A stretch of 64,000 bases of DNA from positions 1 through 64,000 of the forward strand of contig JAFTRQ010000177.1 of assembly GCA_017462125.1 (NCBI GenBank), given 5' to 3'. A program made the position numbers and the translations under genes. Each line of letters opens with the position of its first letter. Within the stretch, counting starts at the first letter, position 1. The notes under the pieces were generated by a model. The model saw only the letters and a program-made list of their open reading frames with translations, searched no databases and was not told the origin of the DNA. Source of the stretch: Clostridia bacterium (GTDB lineage: Bacteria > Bacillota_A > Clostridia > Oscillospirales > CAG-272). This document shows positions 35,233 to 43,953 of this stretch, piece after piece.

Positions 35233-35272
35233 GCCGAGCGATGACAATTATGGCGTCGCTCGGCAATTTTTT
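35233..35272 (+). terminator. Intrinsic terminator inside the leader of paralogue 4
   Basis: A 9-bp perfect stem (GCCGAGCGA at 35233-35241 with 35256-35264) is followed by six T. It lies between the promoter and the GGAG site of the gene at 35290. Transcripts would end after about 45 nt unless the hairpin is avoided. The other three paralogues have no such site. Confidence 0.8.
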
Positions 35273-35289
35273 CAGATTGGAGATCAAAG

Positions 35290-38200
35290 ATGAAAAGCAG
35301 ATTGATTTCTACGTTGGCATGTCTCATTTGCCTCTCGATGCTTATCGGCGCATTGGCGGCATGCAGAACAGACAAGCCCGATACAGAAAGCTCCACCGAG
35401 CAAACCACCGATGTCCAAACCGAGCAGATCACGGGAGATGACGTTGAAGACATCACCGAGGAGGACACCTCCCCAAAGTTGGAAGGAAATAATGCCCTTC
35501 TCATCGAAAACGCAGAAAGACTGCAAAACGGCGTGAACGTTTACTACACCGACGCTTCGCGTACCTCTTACGTGGTAGAGAACAAAAATATGTCCTTTGA
35601 GTATTCATTGGACCCCTCCGCAGGTCAGCAGGTCACCGCAATCAAAAACGCCAAGGGAGCGTCCTATTTGGAGGACACCATGGATGTTTTTGTCAAAATG
35701 ACCGACGGCAAGACCTACTATGCTTCGAGATCCACCGACTCCGCAAGAGTCAACATCTTCCGCTTGGGATACTATTATTACGATATCAGAATTTTGGATC
35801 AGGGATTTTCGGACAGCCTTACCGTTAGCCGTGAATATGCCGTAAAGCTTCCGGATTACAACTACTATTACGATATGTCCTCTCCCAAGTTCACGAACGG
35901 CGTGCTCATCTCAAAGTGTTCAAACGCACTTGACACGCACATCGTTTACGACGTAAACTACCCTGCCGAAGATTACAATTACGTTGCTATCACTCTGAAG
36001 GCAAGCGGAACAATCACCCGCGGCGAGCTGTTTATGCTGGCTGACGGAAGAGAAACAATGTCCGGCACGCACAAGCTGATGTTTTACGTTAAAAATGACG
36101 GTGAATTTCACACCTACTATATCCCTATGAGCTCTATGCCCGACTACAGGGGAACGGTTACCCAGCTTCGTGTTGACCTGTCGGGTCAGACCGGTGATGC
36201 GTTCGAGATAAAGGATATCAAGGCAGTACAAGCCTCTACAGGTGATGCTCCCGCCATTTATCTTGACCGAACACTTCACACCTATTCAGACAAAATGAAC
36301 CAAGTGCTCCATTTCGTCGCAGAAACCGATACCAACGGCATTGCCGAGTTGGGAATGATCACAAGTATCAAGACCGACACAGTCGACAAGCTGATCGTCA
36401 AGGATAAAAACGGTCTCCACGATAAGATAGACGGCGTTGATTGGGCGAGTGCAGAATATATTGGATTTGATATTAAAAATGTTGGTGTTTTCGGTTACAT
36501 CCTGCTAAAGCACGAGACAAGCGGTAAGATCACCGTATCCCTTGAAGGCGACAGCTATGTGATCACCCAAGCAAGCACACCGAACGGAGGCATCATCAAA
36601 GCACCTGTAAACGACACCTCCAACGATTTTTACATGGGTCAGCGCATCTACACCGATGCCTCTCACGACTTTGCAAGCTTCCTTCACGAGGCTGATTGCG
36701 AGCGCAATCCCTTGACAAGCGATAACGTAACGGTGGACAAAGAAAAATCCCCCGACAGCCAATTCGTTGGTTACGACCCCTTGCGCGGAACCTATTGCTT
36801 TACCCTTCCCGGCACAGATTCCTTTAACTATTCCTATTATGAACACCCCAATCAGCATTTTAACGTAGCATTTACCGTCAAGGGAGATGACCGCGACAGA
36901 AAGATCTATATACAGACCTACGCATATTCGACCAACATCGAGTGCGGTGCTGTCCTTGACGAGAACGGTATGCTTCTACCCGTGGCAATGGAGGTCTGCA
37001 AGAACTTCGTTCACGAAAAGGAAGAACCCTTATTTGACCGCGGAGACGCAAGATACAGTGAAACTTATATTCCCGTTAAGCTTTGCGCGGGAGAATCGAT
37101 CACACTGAATATTCTGAATCTCTATCAGAATTGGGGTAAATACCCTTTAAAGCAACTCTCTTCTATTCAGACAAATATGCCCTACTACCACCTGTCTACA
37201 GGTGTATCCGAGTCCAATTGTATTGCTCCCTATTACGTTTTCAGCAGAAATTTGGAAACACTTCCCGACCACAGAGCCGCTAGCGCTCCGATGTGGAGCG
37301 AGGTTCCCAACCATCCCGACGGAAATCAACCTCAGTTTACCAACGGCGGCTACCATTACTTCCTTCAGTACACCGACGCTGACGGAAGCTATTCCGCATC
37401 CGAAACACTTTCAAGCAAAATTCTCTGTGCCGGACCGACGTATGCAGAGGTTGTTATGGATTATCTTTCCGACGATGGTAAGATCAAAGTCAGCTACACA
37501 CATCTTGAAATGCCTCAGACCGATGAAAACAGAACCTACTACACTATGAAGTACGAGGTTTTGGAGGATGTAACGATCAAGAACTTTGCAGAGGACTTCT
37601 CCTTCTACAAAATGATCGGCTTCGGAAATTATGCACAGGTCGGCTATCTTGACGCTTCCGGCACAAGCAAGGTGCGTCCCGTGAATACAAAAAGCAAGCC
37701 TTTGATCCTGACCTTGGGCAAACAGTTCCCCTATTTCGACTGTTACCAACTCACCAAGGGAGACCTTGAGGACTACGTAAATCTTTCCTGCTTGATCTAC
37801 GACTCCGATATAACCATCGGCGGGGAAAAATGCACCGCAAGCTTTGTTGTAGTCGATTATCAGCACTCCCTGTCACTCTCTCTCGACCTGGGAGAGGTCA
37901 CGCTCAAGAAAGGCGACCTTATCGAGATCAATATGATCCTGATGCCTTGGGGATCTCAGCTTTCCACCGACGATTCCAACGTTCGCAGAGTGCGGGAAAA
38001 CTCTCTGATCAATTCACTGAAGGTAGAAGCAGGCGCAAATACGACGGCAATCGACAGCACCTTCCTTCCCCGTGTGCGCTCCACAAACGGTAAGACAGCC
38101 GAATTCACATTGTCAGGCGGTGAAAATAACGTTACAGTACGTGTTTACGGCTTCGATAAGCTGACCGCTCCCAAGATCTACGAAAAAATTGACGGTGAGT

Positions 38201-39573
38201 GGGTGGAATATGAGGTCAGCTCCGCCAACTCTCCCGACCAAAACGGACACGCCAACTATTACGACGGTTACGGTGTGCATTATGACGGAGACGGCACCTT
38301 CTCTTATTCCTTCGTCACAGCTATGAATAACGGTGCACCCCGAACCTTCAAGCTGGTTGCCGAGGAAGACTTTGAGCCATGGCCCGAAGAGCTTCCCGAA
38401 AAAGAGACCGAATCCCTTTTCAATACAATCCTTGAAGGCGAGCTTCTGAAGAGTAATTCCGGTAACAGCGGAAGCAGCCTCGGTGCAGTAACGGTTATGG
38501 AGGATGGCGAATACGTCCGCTTCTTCGGAAACAATCTTGTAGAAGCCTACGCAAATCTGACCTTTACCGGTGTAACGGGACAGTATGCGGTAATCAAATA
38601 CCGTCTGCCCACCACAAATCCGGAATCGGCAGGACTCTTCAATATCTTTACAAGCACCGTCAATGCAGGAGCCACCGGTGATGGTGACTTTATGGAAACC
38701 TATGCAATTGTCAAGAACGGCGAATGGCAAGTCATGGTCATCGATCTTGCAAAATTCGGGCTCAAAAATTTCGCTCCCGATGCAAACGGCAACTACAGCG
38801 TACAATATATGCGATTTGATATGTTCAATCAAGTCACAAGCGAGAGCTCCTACATTGATATTGCCTACGTCGCTCTCTGCGACAGCTTTGAGGATGCCAT
38901 TGCCGCCAATCTCGATATGGAAACCGTCACGCTTGTTGAGGATTCCAAGGGCAGTACAACGATCTACACCGCAACGGGCACAAGCGTTCCTTCATTGGAT
39001 GACGTATTGGATTTGTACTTCTCTCCCACAGAGCTTTTGTCCTTCAAAACTCACGGCGGAAGTAGTCTCGGTGAGGTCAAGCTTGCCGATGACAGCTCCT
39101 ATATCCGCTATTACGGTGATGGCAAATACGGTGAAAACTACACCTACATCAACATCGAAGCTGATAAGCCCACCGGACAATTCGTCGTGATCCGCTACCG
39201 TCTCCCTTCCACCAATGCTGAAACAGGCGACAAATTCCAGATCTATATCGGAACAAAAAGCAAGGATCCCACCGATGCAGGTGGACAGATGACTACCACG
39301 GCACTTTATAAAGATGATAAGTGGCACACTCTTGTGATCGACCTTGCAGACTTCAATCTTTCCGAGTTTGCCGCATCGGAAGATGGCAGCTACACCGCAC
39401 AGTTTATGCGATTTGATATGTTTAATCAATTGATGTCCACCGAATCCTATATTGATATAGCTTACGTAGGTATGTGTGACAGCATAGACAAGGCTCTGAC
39501 CGCCAACAGCGATCTTGACGCCATTACTTTGGTGTCCTCTCGCGACAGCTCCGAGGAGATTCCAACAAAATAA
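35290..39573 (+). CDS. Giant lipoprotein, paralogue 4 of 4, with two C-terminal beta-domains
   Basis: This 1427-residue protein has lipobox LAAC with Cys at residue 25, an acidic spacer and the shared core ('LYQNWGKYPLKQ', 'YYHLSTGVSESNC', 'LPDHRAASAP', 'MDYLSDDGKIKVSYTH'). It has two beta-domains (about 1040-1215 and 1235-1410). The conserved 'STGVSESNC' segment and the 'LPDHR' segment are the most invariant parts of the family. They would be the first place to look for an active or binding site. GGAG lies 8 nt upstream. Its leader carries an intrinsic terminator, unlike its paralogues. Function is unknown. Confidence 0.75.
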   Translation: MKSRLISTLACLICLSMLIGALAACRTDKPDTESSTEQTTDVQTEQITGDDVEDITEEDTSPKLEGNNALLIENAERLQNGVNVYYTDASRTSYVVENKNMSFEYSLDPSAGQQVTAIKNAKGASYLEDTMDVFVKMTDGKTYYASRSTDSARVNIFRLGYYYYDIRILDQGFSDSLTVSREYAVKLPDYNYYYDMSSPKFTNGVLISKCSNALDTHIVYDVNYPAEDYNYVAITLKASGTITRGELFMLADGRETMSGTHKLMFYVKNDGEFHTYYIPMSSMPDYRGTVTQLRVDLSGQTGDAFEIKDIKAVQASTGDAPAIYLDRTLHTYSDKMNQVLHFVAETDTNGIAELGMITSIKTDTVDKLIVKDKNGLHDKIDGVDWASAEYIGFDIKNVGVFGYILLKHETSGKITVSLEGDSYVITQASTPNGGIIKAPVNDTSNDFYMGQRIYTDASHDFASFLHEADCERNPLTSDNVTVDKEKSPDSQFVGYDPLRGTYCFTLPGTDSFNYSYYEHPNQHFNVAFTVKGDDRDRKIYIQTYAYSTNIECGAVLDENGMLLPVAMEVCKNFVHEKEEPLFDRGDARYSETYIPVKLCAGESITLNILNLYQNWGKYPLKQLSSIQTNMPYYHLSTGVSESNCIAPYYVFSRNLETLPDHRAASAPMWSEVPNHPDGNQPQFTNGGYHYFLQYTDADGSYSASETLSSKILCAGPTYAEVVMDYLSDDGKIKVSYTHLEMPQTDENRTYYTMKYEVLEDVTIKNFAEDFSFYKMIGFGNYAQVGYLDASGTSKVRPVNTKSKPLILTLGKQFPYFDCYQLTKGDLEDYVNLSCLIYDSDITIGGEKCTASFVVVDYQHSLSLSLDLGEVTLKKGDLIEINMILMPWGSQLSTDDSNVRRVRENSLINSLKVEAGANTTAIDSTFLPRVRSTNGKTAEFTLSGGENNVTVRVYGFDKLTAPKIYEKIDGEWVEYEVSSANSPDQNGHANYYDGYGVHYDGDGTFSYSFVTAMNNGAPRTFKLVAEEDFEPWPEELPEKETESLFNTILEGELLKSNSGNSGSSLGAVTVMEDGEYVRFFGNNLVEAYANLTFTGVTGQYAVIKYRLPTTNPESAGLFNIFTSTVNAGATGDGDFMETYAIVKNGEWQVMVIDLAKFGLKNFAPDANGNYSVQYMRFDMFNQVTSESSYIDIAYVALCDSFEDAIAANLDMETVTLVEDSKGSTTIYTATGTSVPSLDDVLDLYFSPTELLSFKTHGGSSLGEVKLADDSSYIRYYGDGKYGENYTYINIEADKPTGQFVVIRYRLPSTNAETGDKFQIYIGTKSKDPTDAGGQMTTTALYKDDKWHTLVIDLADFNLSEFAASEDGSYTAQFMRFDMFNQLMSTESYIDIAYVGMCDSIDKALTANSDLDAITLVSSRDSSEEIPTK

Positions 39574-39579
39574 GCTCTC

Positions 39580-39604
39580 AAGCCGACCGCCTTGGCGGTC
39601 GGCT
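39580..39604 (+). terminator. Terminator after paralogue 4
   Basis: An 11-bp stem (AAGCCGACCGC with its complement, loop CTT to CTTG) lies 6 bp after the stop. TTTGCTT follows. Confidence 0.8.
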
Positions 39605-39648
39605 TTGCTTCATCAACCAACAGTTGACGAAAACTTTCATATGCCCGA

Positions 39649-39677
39649 TTGACAATCGGCAGAAAATATGCTATACT
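39649..39677 (+). promoter_or_regulatory. Promoter of the ATPase/exporter operon
   Basis: TTGACA (39649-39654) and TATACT (39672-39677) are 17 bp apart with an extended -10 TGC. Confidence 0.85.
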
Positions 39678-39722
39678 GTTAGCGTAATCAAATTACGAAT
39701 TCAGCCAAAGGAGGCGATTATT

Positions 39723-39800
39723 ATGATGAACACTTATATTTATCGGATGTCATATGTATCGCCTGCGGAATGTTCGTCGCAAGGTTTATATAGTTTTTGA
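39723..39800 (+). CDS. Leader peptide 1 of the ATPase/exporter operon
   Basis: The 25-residue ORF has a strong AAAGGAGG site and starts with two Met codons. It ends 2 bp before an intrinsic terminator. Within it, ATCGGATGT (39742-39750) is exactly complementary over 9 bases to the 5' arm of that terminator (39804-39812), so ribosome position can decide whether the terminator forms. This is the layout of translation-dependent attenuators such as bmrB before bmrCD in Bacillus subtilis. It is likely a regulatory peptide. The sensed condition, perhaps a ribosome-targeting antibiotic, is inferred. Confidence 0.7.
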   Translation: MMNTYIYRMSYVSPAECSSQGLYSF

Positions 39801-39802
39801 TG

Positions 39803-39829
39803 CACATCCGATCTCGGGTGTGTTTTTTG
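39803..39829 (+). terminator. Attenuator terminator 1
   Basis: An 8-bp stem (CACATCCG at 39803-39810 with CGGGTGTG at 39815-39822, one G-T pair) is followed by six T. Its 5' arm can pair alternatively with the leader peptide coding region. Confidence 0.8.
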
Positions 39830-39866
39830 TTTGTCTGAAACATCTTTGGCAAACGTATAGTTTTAT

Positions 39867-39890
39867 GCACCCGTAGGGGTGCTTTTTGTT
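39867..39890 (+). terminator. Attenuator terminator 2
   Basis: A 6-bp GC-rich stem (GCACCC with GGGTGC, loop GTAG) is followed by TTTTTGTTTT. It is the second terminator between the promoter and the first large gene. Confidence 0.75.
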
Positions 39891-39970
39891 TTGTCAAAAA
39901 CAGTTTCCGTGGAAAGCCCTTGAATATGAGTCAAACGGAAAATTCAGCAAAACCGAAAGGAGAATTTTTT

Positions 39971-40060
39971 ATGATGACCGCTATTACAACACTTTTGAAA
40001 AATGAAAGAGGGGATGCCCATGAAGAGATTAAAAAACAAAATATTATCTATGGAGCCTAA
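39971..40060 (+). CDS. Leader peptide 2, overlapping the ATPase gene start
   Basis: The 29-residue ORF has an AAAGGAG site and begins, like leader 1, with two Met codons and a Thr-containing stretch. The DNA before both ORFs is also similar (ATTCAGC, then AAAGGAG), which suggests duplication. Its 3' end overlaps the ATPase start by 41 bp in another frame, so translation of this ORF would affect ATPase initiation. A regulatory role is inferred. Confidence 0.5.
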   Translation: MMTAITTLLKNERGDAHEEIKKQNIIYGA

Positions 40061-41834
40061 CACGACTACATACAAGGCGATGTATGAAGGTAGTATGATC
40101 ATCGAAGATCCCGCACATCCAACAATGGAGCCTTATGTCGATTACAGCTCGATATACTACAATAATAGCATTGGATTTGATATATCCACAACTCACAAGC
40201 TGGCACAGGATAAGCCAACGGTGGTGATCAGTATTCCTTGCTCTACGCTTGGTATCGATATTCCGGATAAATCAACCGAAAGCGTAGAAGCCGACTTTTG
40301 CCTCCGCGCGTTCAAAAAATACATTGATGAGCTCAATGCAGAGTTATATAACCGAAGCCGCCCTGATAACGAAAACGGAAAGTATTATCTGTGTGCGCCG
40401 GGTGGCGAGATTATAAAAAGAAACACAGCGTATTTTGCGCTGTGTCCGCAGAAGGATTATAGAAACGGTTCAGGTTCAACCGTATATCTGTTGAGTGACG
40501 GAGTATCTCGTCCGCCGCTGATGTGCCTGTGTATCAGAATCCAAGTTCAGTTTCCTCTAAAGAAGCTTCGTAAAACATTTCAAATGATGTGCCGTGATCT
40601 TCCCGACGCGGTTGACCGTTTCGTCTTGGATTTCGATATTGAAGGGTTAAAGAAAGCAACCGAGCTTGCCAAAAAACAATCGGCTATCAGAGAATGGCTG
40701 AAAAGTAGCGACTATTGCGCTTTTGTTGCCAACGGCAGTATCCTTCCTCGCGCCAAAGGCACAGATTTGCCGATGCTTGATGCGATTCCGTTCAGATCCA
40801 CGCCGAGTGACGAGATTGAAGTTTGTGGTGTGCGCGGAATGGGAATTAAAAAAGGTGTTACCGTAATCACGGGCGGTGGTTATTCGGGTAAATCCACCCT
40901 GCTTGATGCCATTTCAGCAGGTATTTACGACCATGCACTTGGTGACGGGCGAGAGTTATGCATCACCGACGAAAGCGCCGTAACTATATCTGCTGAGGAT
41001 GGCAGAAGTGTCAAACACGTCAATATTTCGCCCTTTATCAAGTGGTTGCCGGGTGGCGATACAAGCGATTTTTCCACCGATCACGCCTCGGGCTCGACCT
41101 CGCAAGCGGCGAACATTATGGAGGCGGTTGATTGCGGTGCTAATTTATTGCTCATTGACGAGGACAGAAGTGCAACCAACTTTATGATCCGTGACCGTAT
41201 GATGAAGGAGCTGATTGAAAAAGAGCCGATCACGCCCTTTACCGACCGCGTAAACGAGCTTCACAAAACGCAGGGGGTTTCTACCATTCTCGTTATCGGT
41301 GGCAGCGGTGAGTATCTTTCGGTTGCCGATAAGATCTATATGATGGAGGATTATCTGATTCACGATGTAACCGAAAAGTCAAAGAATATTTGCAGTTCCT
41401 ATAACGTAACATCGGTATTTCCATCGTCTGCAAATTGGCAACAATGCAGAACGCTTTATTCTGACCGTTTTTCCTCTTACCCTGAAGGAAGTGGAACGGA
41501 AAAGCTTGAGGTTTCGGATATGGGATTTGTCATTATCGGTGACGAAAAGATCGACGTGCGCGGACTTCACGATATCGTTTCTCCCCGACAGCTTGATACC
41601 CTTGGCTTTATGCTACGTTATTTGGAGGTATCAAACAACGACAGAAAGATTGATATTGAAAGGAAAATAAATGATCTGTATGCTCGAATTGACGAGGAAG
41701 GAATTGACTTTTTGTATTCATCTTTCTTCACGACCTGCGAAAGATTCCTTGATCTGCCTCGCAAGCAGGAGCTGATGGCACTGATCAACCGTATGCGAAA
41801 GATCAATATGGTAAAGGGCGGTGATACGATATGA
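40020..41834 (+). CDS. ABC-class ATPase (COG3044/PF09818 type)
   Basis: This 604-residue soluble protein has no membrane segments. A nucleotide-binding core includes Walker A 'GGGYSGKSTLLDAI' (near residue 285), 'HASGSTSQAANIMEA' in place of a usual ABC signature, and Walker B 'LLLIDEDRSATNF'. These match the predicted ABC-class ATPase family, which is widespread, single-domain and of unknown function. ATG 40020 is preferred (GAGGGG 6 nt upstream) over ATGs at 40002 and 40014. The gene is separated from its promoter by two leader ORFs and two terminators, and it overlaps the XRE regulator gene by 4 bp. Its presence in an exporter operon is unusual and suggests a role in sensing or protection. 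That is inference. Confidence 0.85.
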   Translation: MKRLKNKILSMEPNTTTYKAMYEGSMIIEDPAHPTMEPYVDYSSIYYNNSIGFDISTTHKLAQDKPTVVISIPCSTLGIDIPDKSTESVEADFCLRAFKKYIDELNAELYNRSRPDNENGKYYLCAPGGEIIKRNTAYFALCPQKDYRNGSGSTVYLLSDGVSRPPLMCLCIRIQVQFPLKKLRKTFQMMCRDLPDAVDRFVLDFDIEGLKKATELAKKQSAIREWLKSSDYCAFVANGSILPRAKGTDLPMLDAIPFRSTPSDEIEVCGVRGMGIKKGVTVITGGGYSGKSTLLDAISAGIYDHALGDGRELCITDESAVTISAEDGRSVKHVNISPFIKWLPGGDTSDFSTDHASGSTSQAANIMEAVDCGANLLLIDEDRSATNFMIRDRMMKELIEKEPITPFTDRVNELHKTQGVSTILVIGGSGEYLSVADKIYMMEDYLIHDVTEKSKNICSSYNVTSVFPSSANWQQCRTLYSDRFSSYPEGSGTEKLEVSDMGFVIIGDEKIDVRGLHDIVSPRQLDTLGFMLRYLEVSNNDRKIDIERKINDLYARIDEEGIDFLYSSFFTTCERFLDLPRKQELMALINRMRKINMVKGGDTI

Positions 41835-42067
41835 TTATGCCCACCTATCACATTACGATTGCGGACAAAATCAAGGCATACCGCAATGAAAACAATCTGT
41901 CCTTAAAGGAATTCGGCAAGCTAATGGGAGTTTCTGCGCAAGCAGTATGTAAGTGGGAGCAAAACACCTGCTATCCCGACATTATCTTTCTGCCGCATCT
42001 TGCGAGGATACTAAATTGTACAACCGATGACTTTTTTGAAACACATGGAGGCAATGCGAATGAATAG
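41831..42067 (+). CDS. XRE-family helix-turn-helix regulator
   Basis: This 78-residue protein consists almost entirely of an HTH domain ('ADKIKAYRNENNLSLKEFGKLMGVSAQAVCKWEQNTCYPDI'). The recognition helix sits around SAQAVCKWEQ. It overlaps the stop of the ATPase gene (ATGA) and overlaps the start of the first exporter gene by 8 bp. It probably controls this operon, in addition to the attenuator. Confidence 0.88.
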   Translation: MIMPTYHITIADKIKAYRNENNLSLKEFGKLMGVSAQAVCKWEQNTCYPDIIFLPHLARILNCTTDDFFETHGGNANE

Positions 42068-43862
42068 ATTGAAATTGGCTTATAAATCTTTTGCTTACTC
42101 TTGGAACCTGATCTTTGAGTCAAGCAAATTCTTGATTTTTCTGTATTTCGCATTGATGTTGATTACAACGTCTTTTCCGTTGTTGTCCGCATTTTTGCTG
42201 AAATACGTTTTAGATGCATTGACCGTGGCAACACCCAAAATAGAAAAGGTGCTTGCGGTGGTTATCATATACGGTCTCTCTTTGGTAGTGAACCAAGGAA
42301 TTAACTCCGCAAGATATATGGTAGAAACCACCATCAATCAAAAGGCAAGGCATTTATATCAGTGTCGCATGGCAGAAAAGCTCTCGTCGCTCCCTATGGG
42401 TGTTCTCGATTCATCCAAGGGGAAGGATATGATTGATGATGTAAGGTATACGGAAACGACGGCAATTCTTTTAACATTCCGCGTTGTTGACTTAATTTCA
42501 CATATCTATACTTTTGCAGTGGCATTTTCCACACTTGCAGTATTCTCGCTTGGCTTCTCGCTTATGTTCTTGGCATTTACGATACCGAGCATTATTTTCA
42601 ACGAATATTATGCTCGCAAATCCGAAGAACTGCGTGAAAAAACAGCACCCGACGTTCGCAAATTCCATTACTATCGTTGGATGCTTACCGATGCTTGGCC
42701 TGCAAAAGACGTGAGAATGTACGATCTGACCGATGCTATTAAGGCACGTTATGATGAGGAAAAGAAGGACTATATCAAAGCCAACAAAGCACTTGACAAG
42801 AAGGTACTGCACAGCTCACTCGGCATAGAGCTTTTCCGCAGGAGCGGAGAGATCGTATTTATTGCCTATGTGATATACAAGGCGATAAACGGAGCGATTG
42901 GTATTGGTGACGTTGCGCTCTATATCGGGTTTGCGCACAGCGTTTCAAATTCTTTTTGGCGCATCACTTGGATGATTACCGATGCGTTTAGCCGTGTATC
43001 TGATTTAATGGGCAAGTTATTTGAGTTCTTTGCTCTAAAAACAGAAACAAATACCGGTAAGCGTTATTTTGAATCCTTTGAAAGCTTAACCTTCGACAAC
43101 GTATGTTTTAAGTATCCACATACCGATAAATATGTGTTGACCGGTGTTTCTTTTACACTCAATAAAGGGGATAAGCTGTCAATCGTCGGTATCAACGGTT
43201 CGGGAAAATCCACGATTATCAAACTGATGCTGGGTCTTTATGAGATCGAATCGGGGCAAATTCTGATCAACGGTTATCCGATGTCTGATTACGATATGCG
43301 AGATGTGCGAAAGCTCTTTTCCGCGCTATTCCAAAGCTTTGTGCAGTATCCGCTGACATTACGTGAAAACATTGCACTTTCCTCGCTTGAACGTATGGAT
43401 AACAGCGATGAAATTGAAGGCGTTCTGGTACAAAGCGGTGTATATGAGGATATTCAGCCAAAGCTTGAAAACGGACTTGATTCCTTTATGACTCGCCAAT
43501 TTGACGATAAAGGCACGGAGCTTTCCAAAGGACAATGGCAGAAAATTGCACTTTCACGAGCTTATTTCAAAAATGCTCCCATTATCATCTTTGACGAGCC
43601 TTCTGCCGCGCTTGACGCCGAAGCGGAAGATCGAATATTCAAGAACTTTGAATCCATATCCGACGGTAAGACGGGCATTATGATCTCCCACCGTATATCA
43701 AGTGCCCGTATGTCCAATAAGATCGTTGTGCTTGATGGTGGAAAGATTACAGAGCAAGGCACTCATGACGAGCTTGTTGCGCTTGACGGTCTGTATGCCA
43801 AGCTCTATAACCTTCAACGCGAAAAGTACACGGTAAAGGAGGTCTGCGCGAATGAAAAATAA
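42060..43862 (+). CDS. ABC exporter subunit A (membrane domain fused to ATPase)
   Basis: This 600-residue half-transporter has about six membrane helices in residues 1-320 and an ATPase domain in residues 345-590. That domain has Walker A 'GINGSGKST', Walker B 'IIIFDEPSAALD' and switch His 'MISHRIS'. Its ABC signature reads LSKGQ instead of LSGGQ, which hints at a heterodimer with unequal ATP sites. The start at 42060 follows GGAGG by 8 nt. It forms a pair with the exporter at 43946. The exported substrate is not evident; drugs or peptides are possible. Confidence 0.9.
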   Translation: MNRLKLAYKSFAYSWNLIFESSKFLIFLYFALMLITTSFPLLSAFLLKYVLDALTVATPKIEKVLAVVIIYGLSLVVNQGINSARYMVETTINQKARHLYQCRMAEKLSSLPMGVLDSSKGKDMIDDVRYTETTAILLTFRVVDLISHIYTFAVAFSTLAVFSLGFSLMFLAFTIPSIIFNEYYARKSEELREKTAPDVRKFHYYRWMLTDAWPAKDVRMYDLTDAIKARYDEEKKDYIKANKALDKKVLHSSLGIELFRRSGEIVFIAYVIYKAINGAIGIGDVALYIGFAHSVSNSFWRITWMITDAFSRVSDLMGKLFEFFALKTETNTGKRYFESFESLTFDNVCFKYPHTDKYVLTGVSFTLNKGDKLSIVGINGSGKSTIIKLMLGLYEIESGQILINGYPMSDYDMRDVRKLFSALFQSFVQYPLTLRENIALSSLERMDNSDEIEGVLVQSGVYEDIQPKLENGLDSFMTRQFDDKGTELSKGQWQKIALSRAYFKNAPIIIFDEPSAALDAEAEDRIFKNFESISDGKTGIMISHRISSARMSNKIVVLDGGKITEQGTHDELVALDGLYAKLYNLQREKYTVKEVCANEK

Positions 43863-43953
43863 ACTTATACCTTTTATTATGCTGATTCGCGCTACAATTT
43901 GCGATACAATCGCAAATTGCCCAAGAAAGGCGGTGAGCGATCAATATGAATAA
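43852..43953 (+). CDS. 33-residue ORF between the two exporter genes
   Basis: The ORF has a strong GGAGG site 8 nt upstream, overlaps the end of the first exporter gene by 11 bp and overlaps the start of the second by 8 bp. The peptide is hydrophobic at its start (MKNKLIPFIMLIRATICDTI), with Cys and basic residues after. A perfect 10-bp hairpin (CAATTTGCGA, 43895-43904, with 43910-43919) lies inside it. It could be a coupling ORF, a small membrane peptide or an exported peptide. I do not recognise it. Confidence 0.45.
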   Translation: MKNKLIPFIMLIRATICDTIANCPRKAVSDQYE

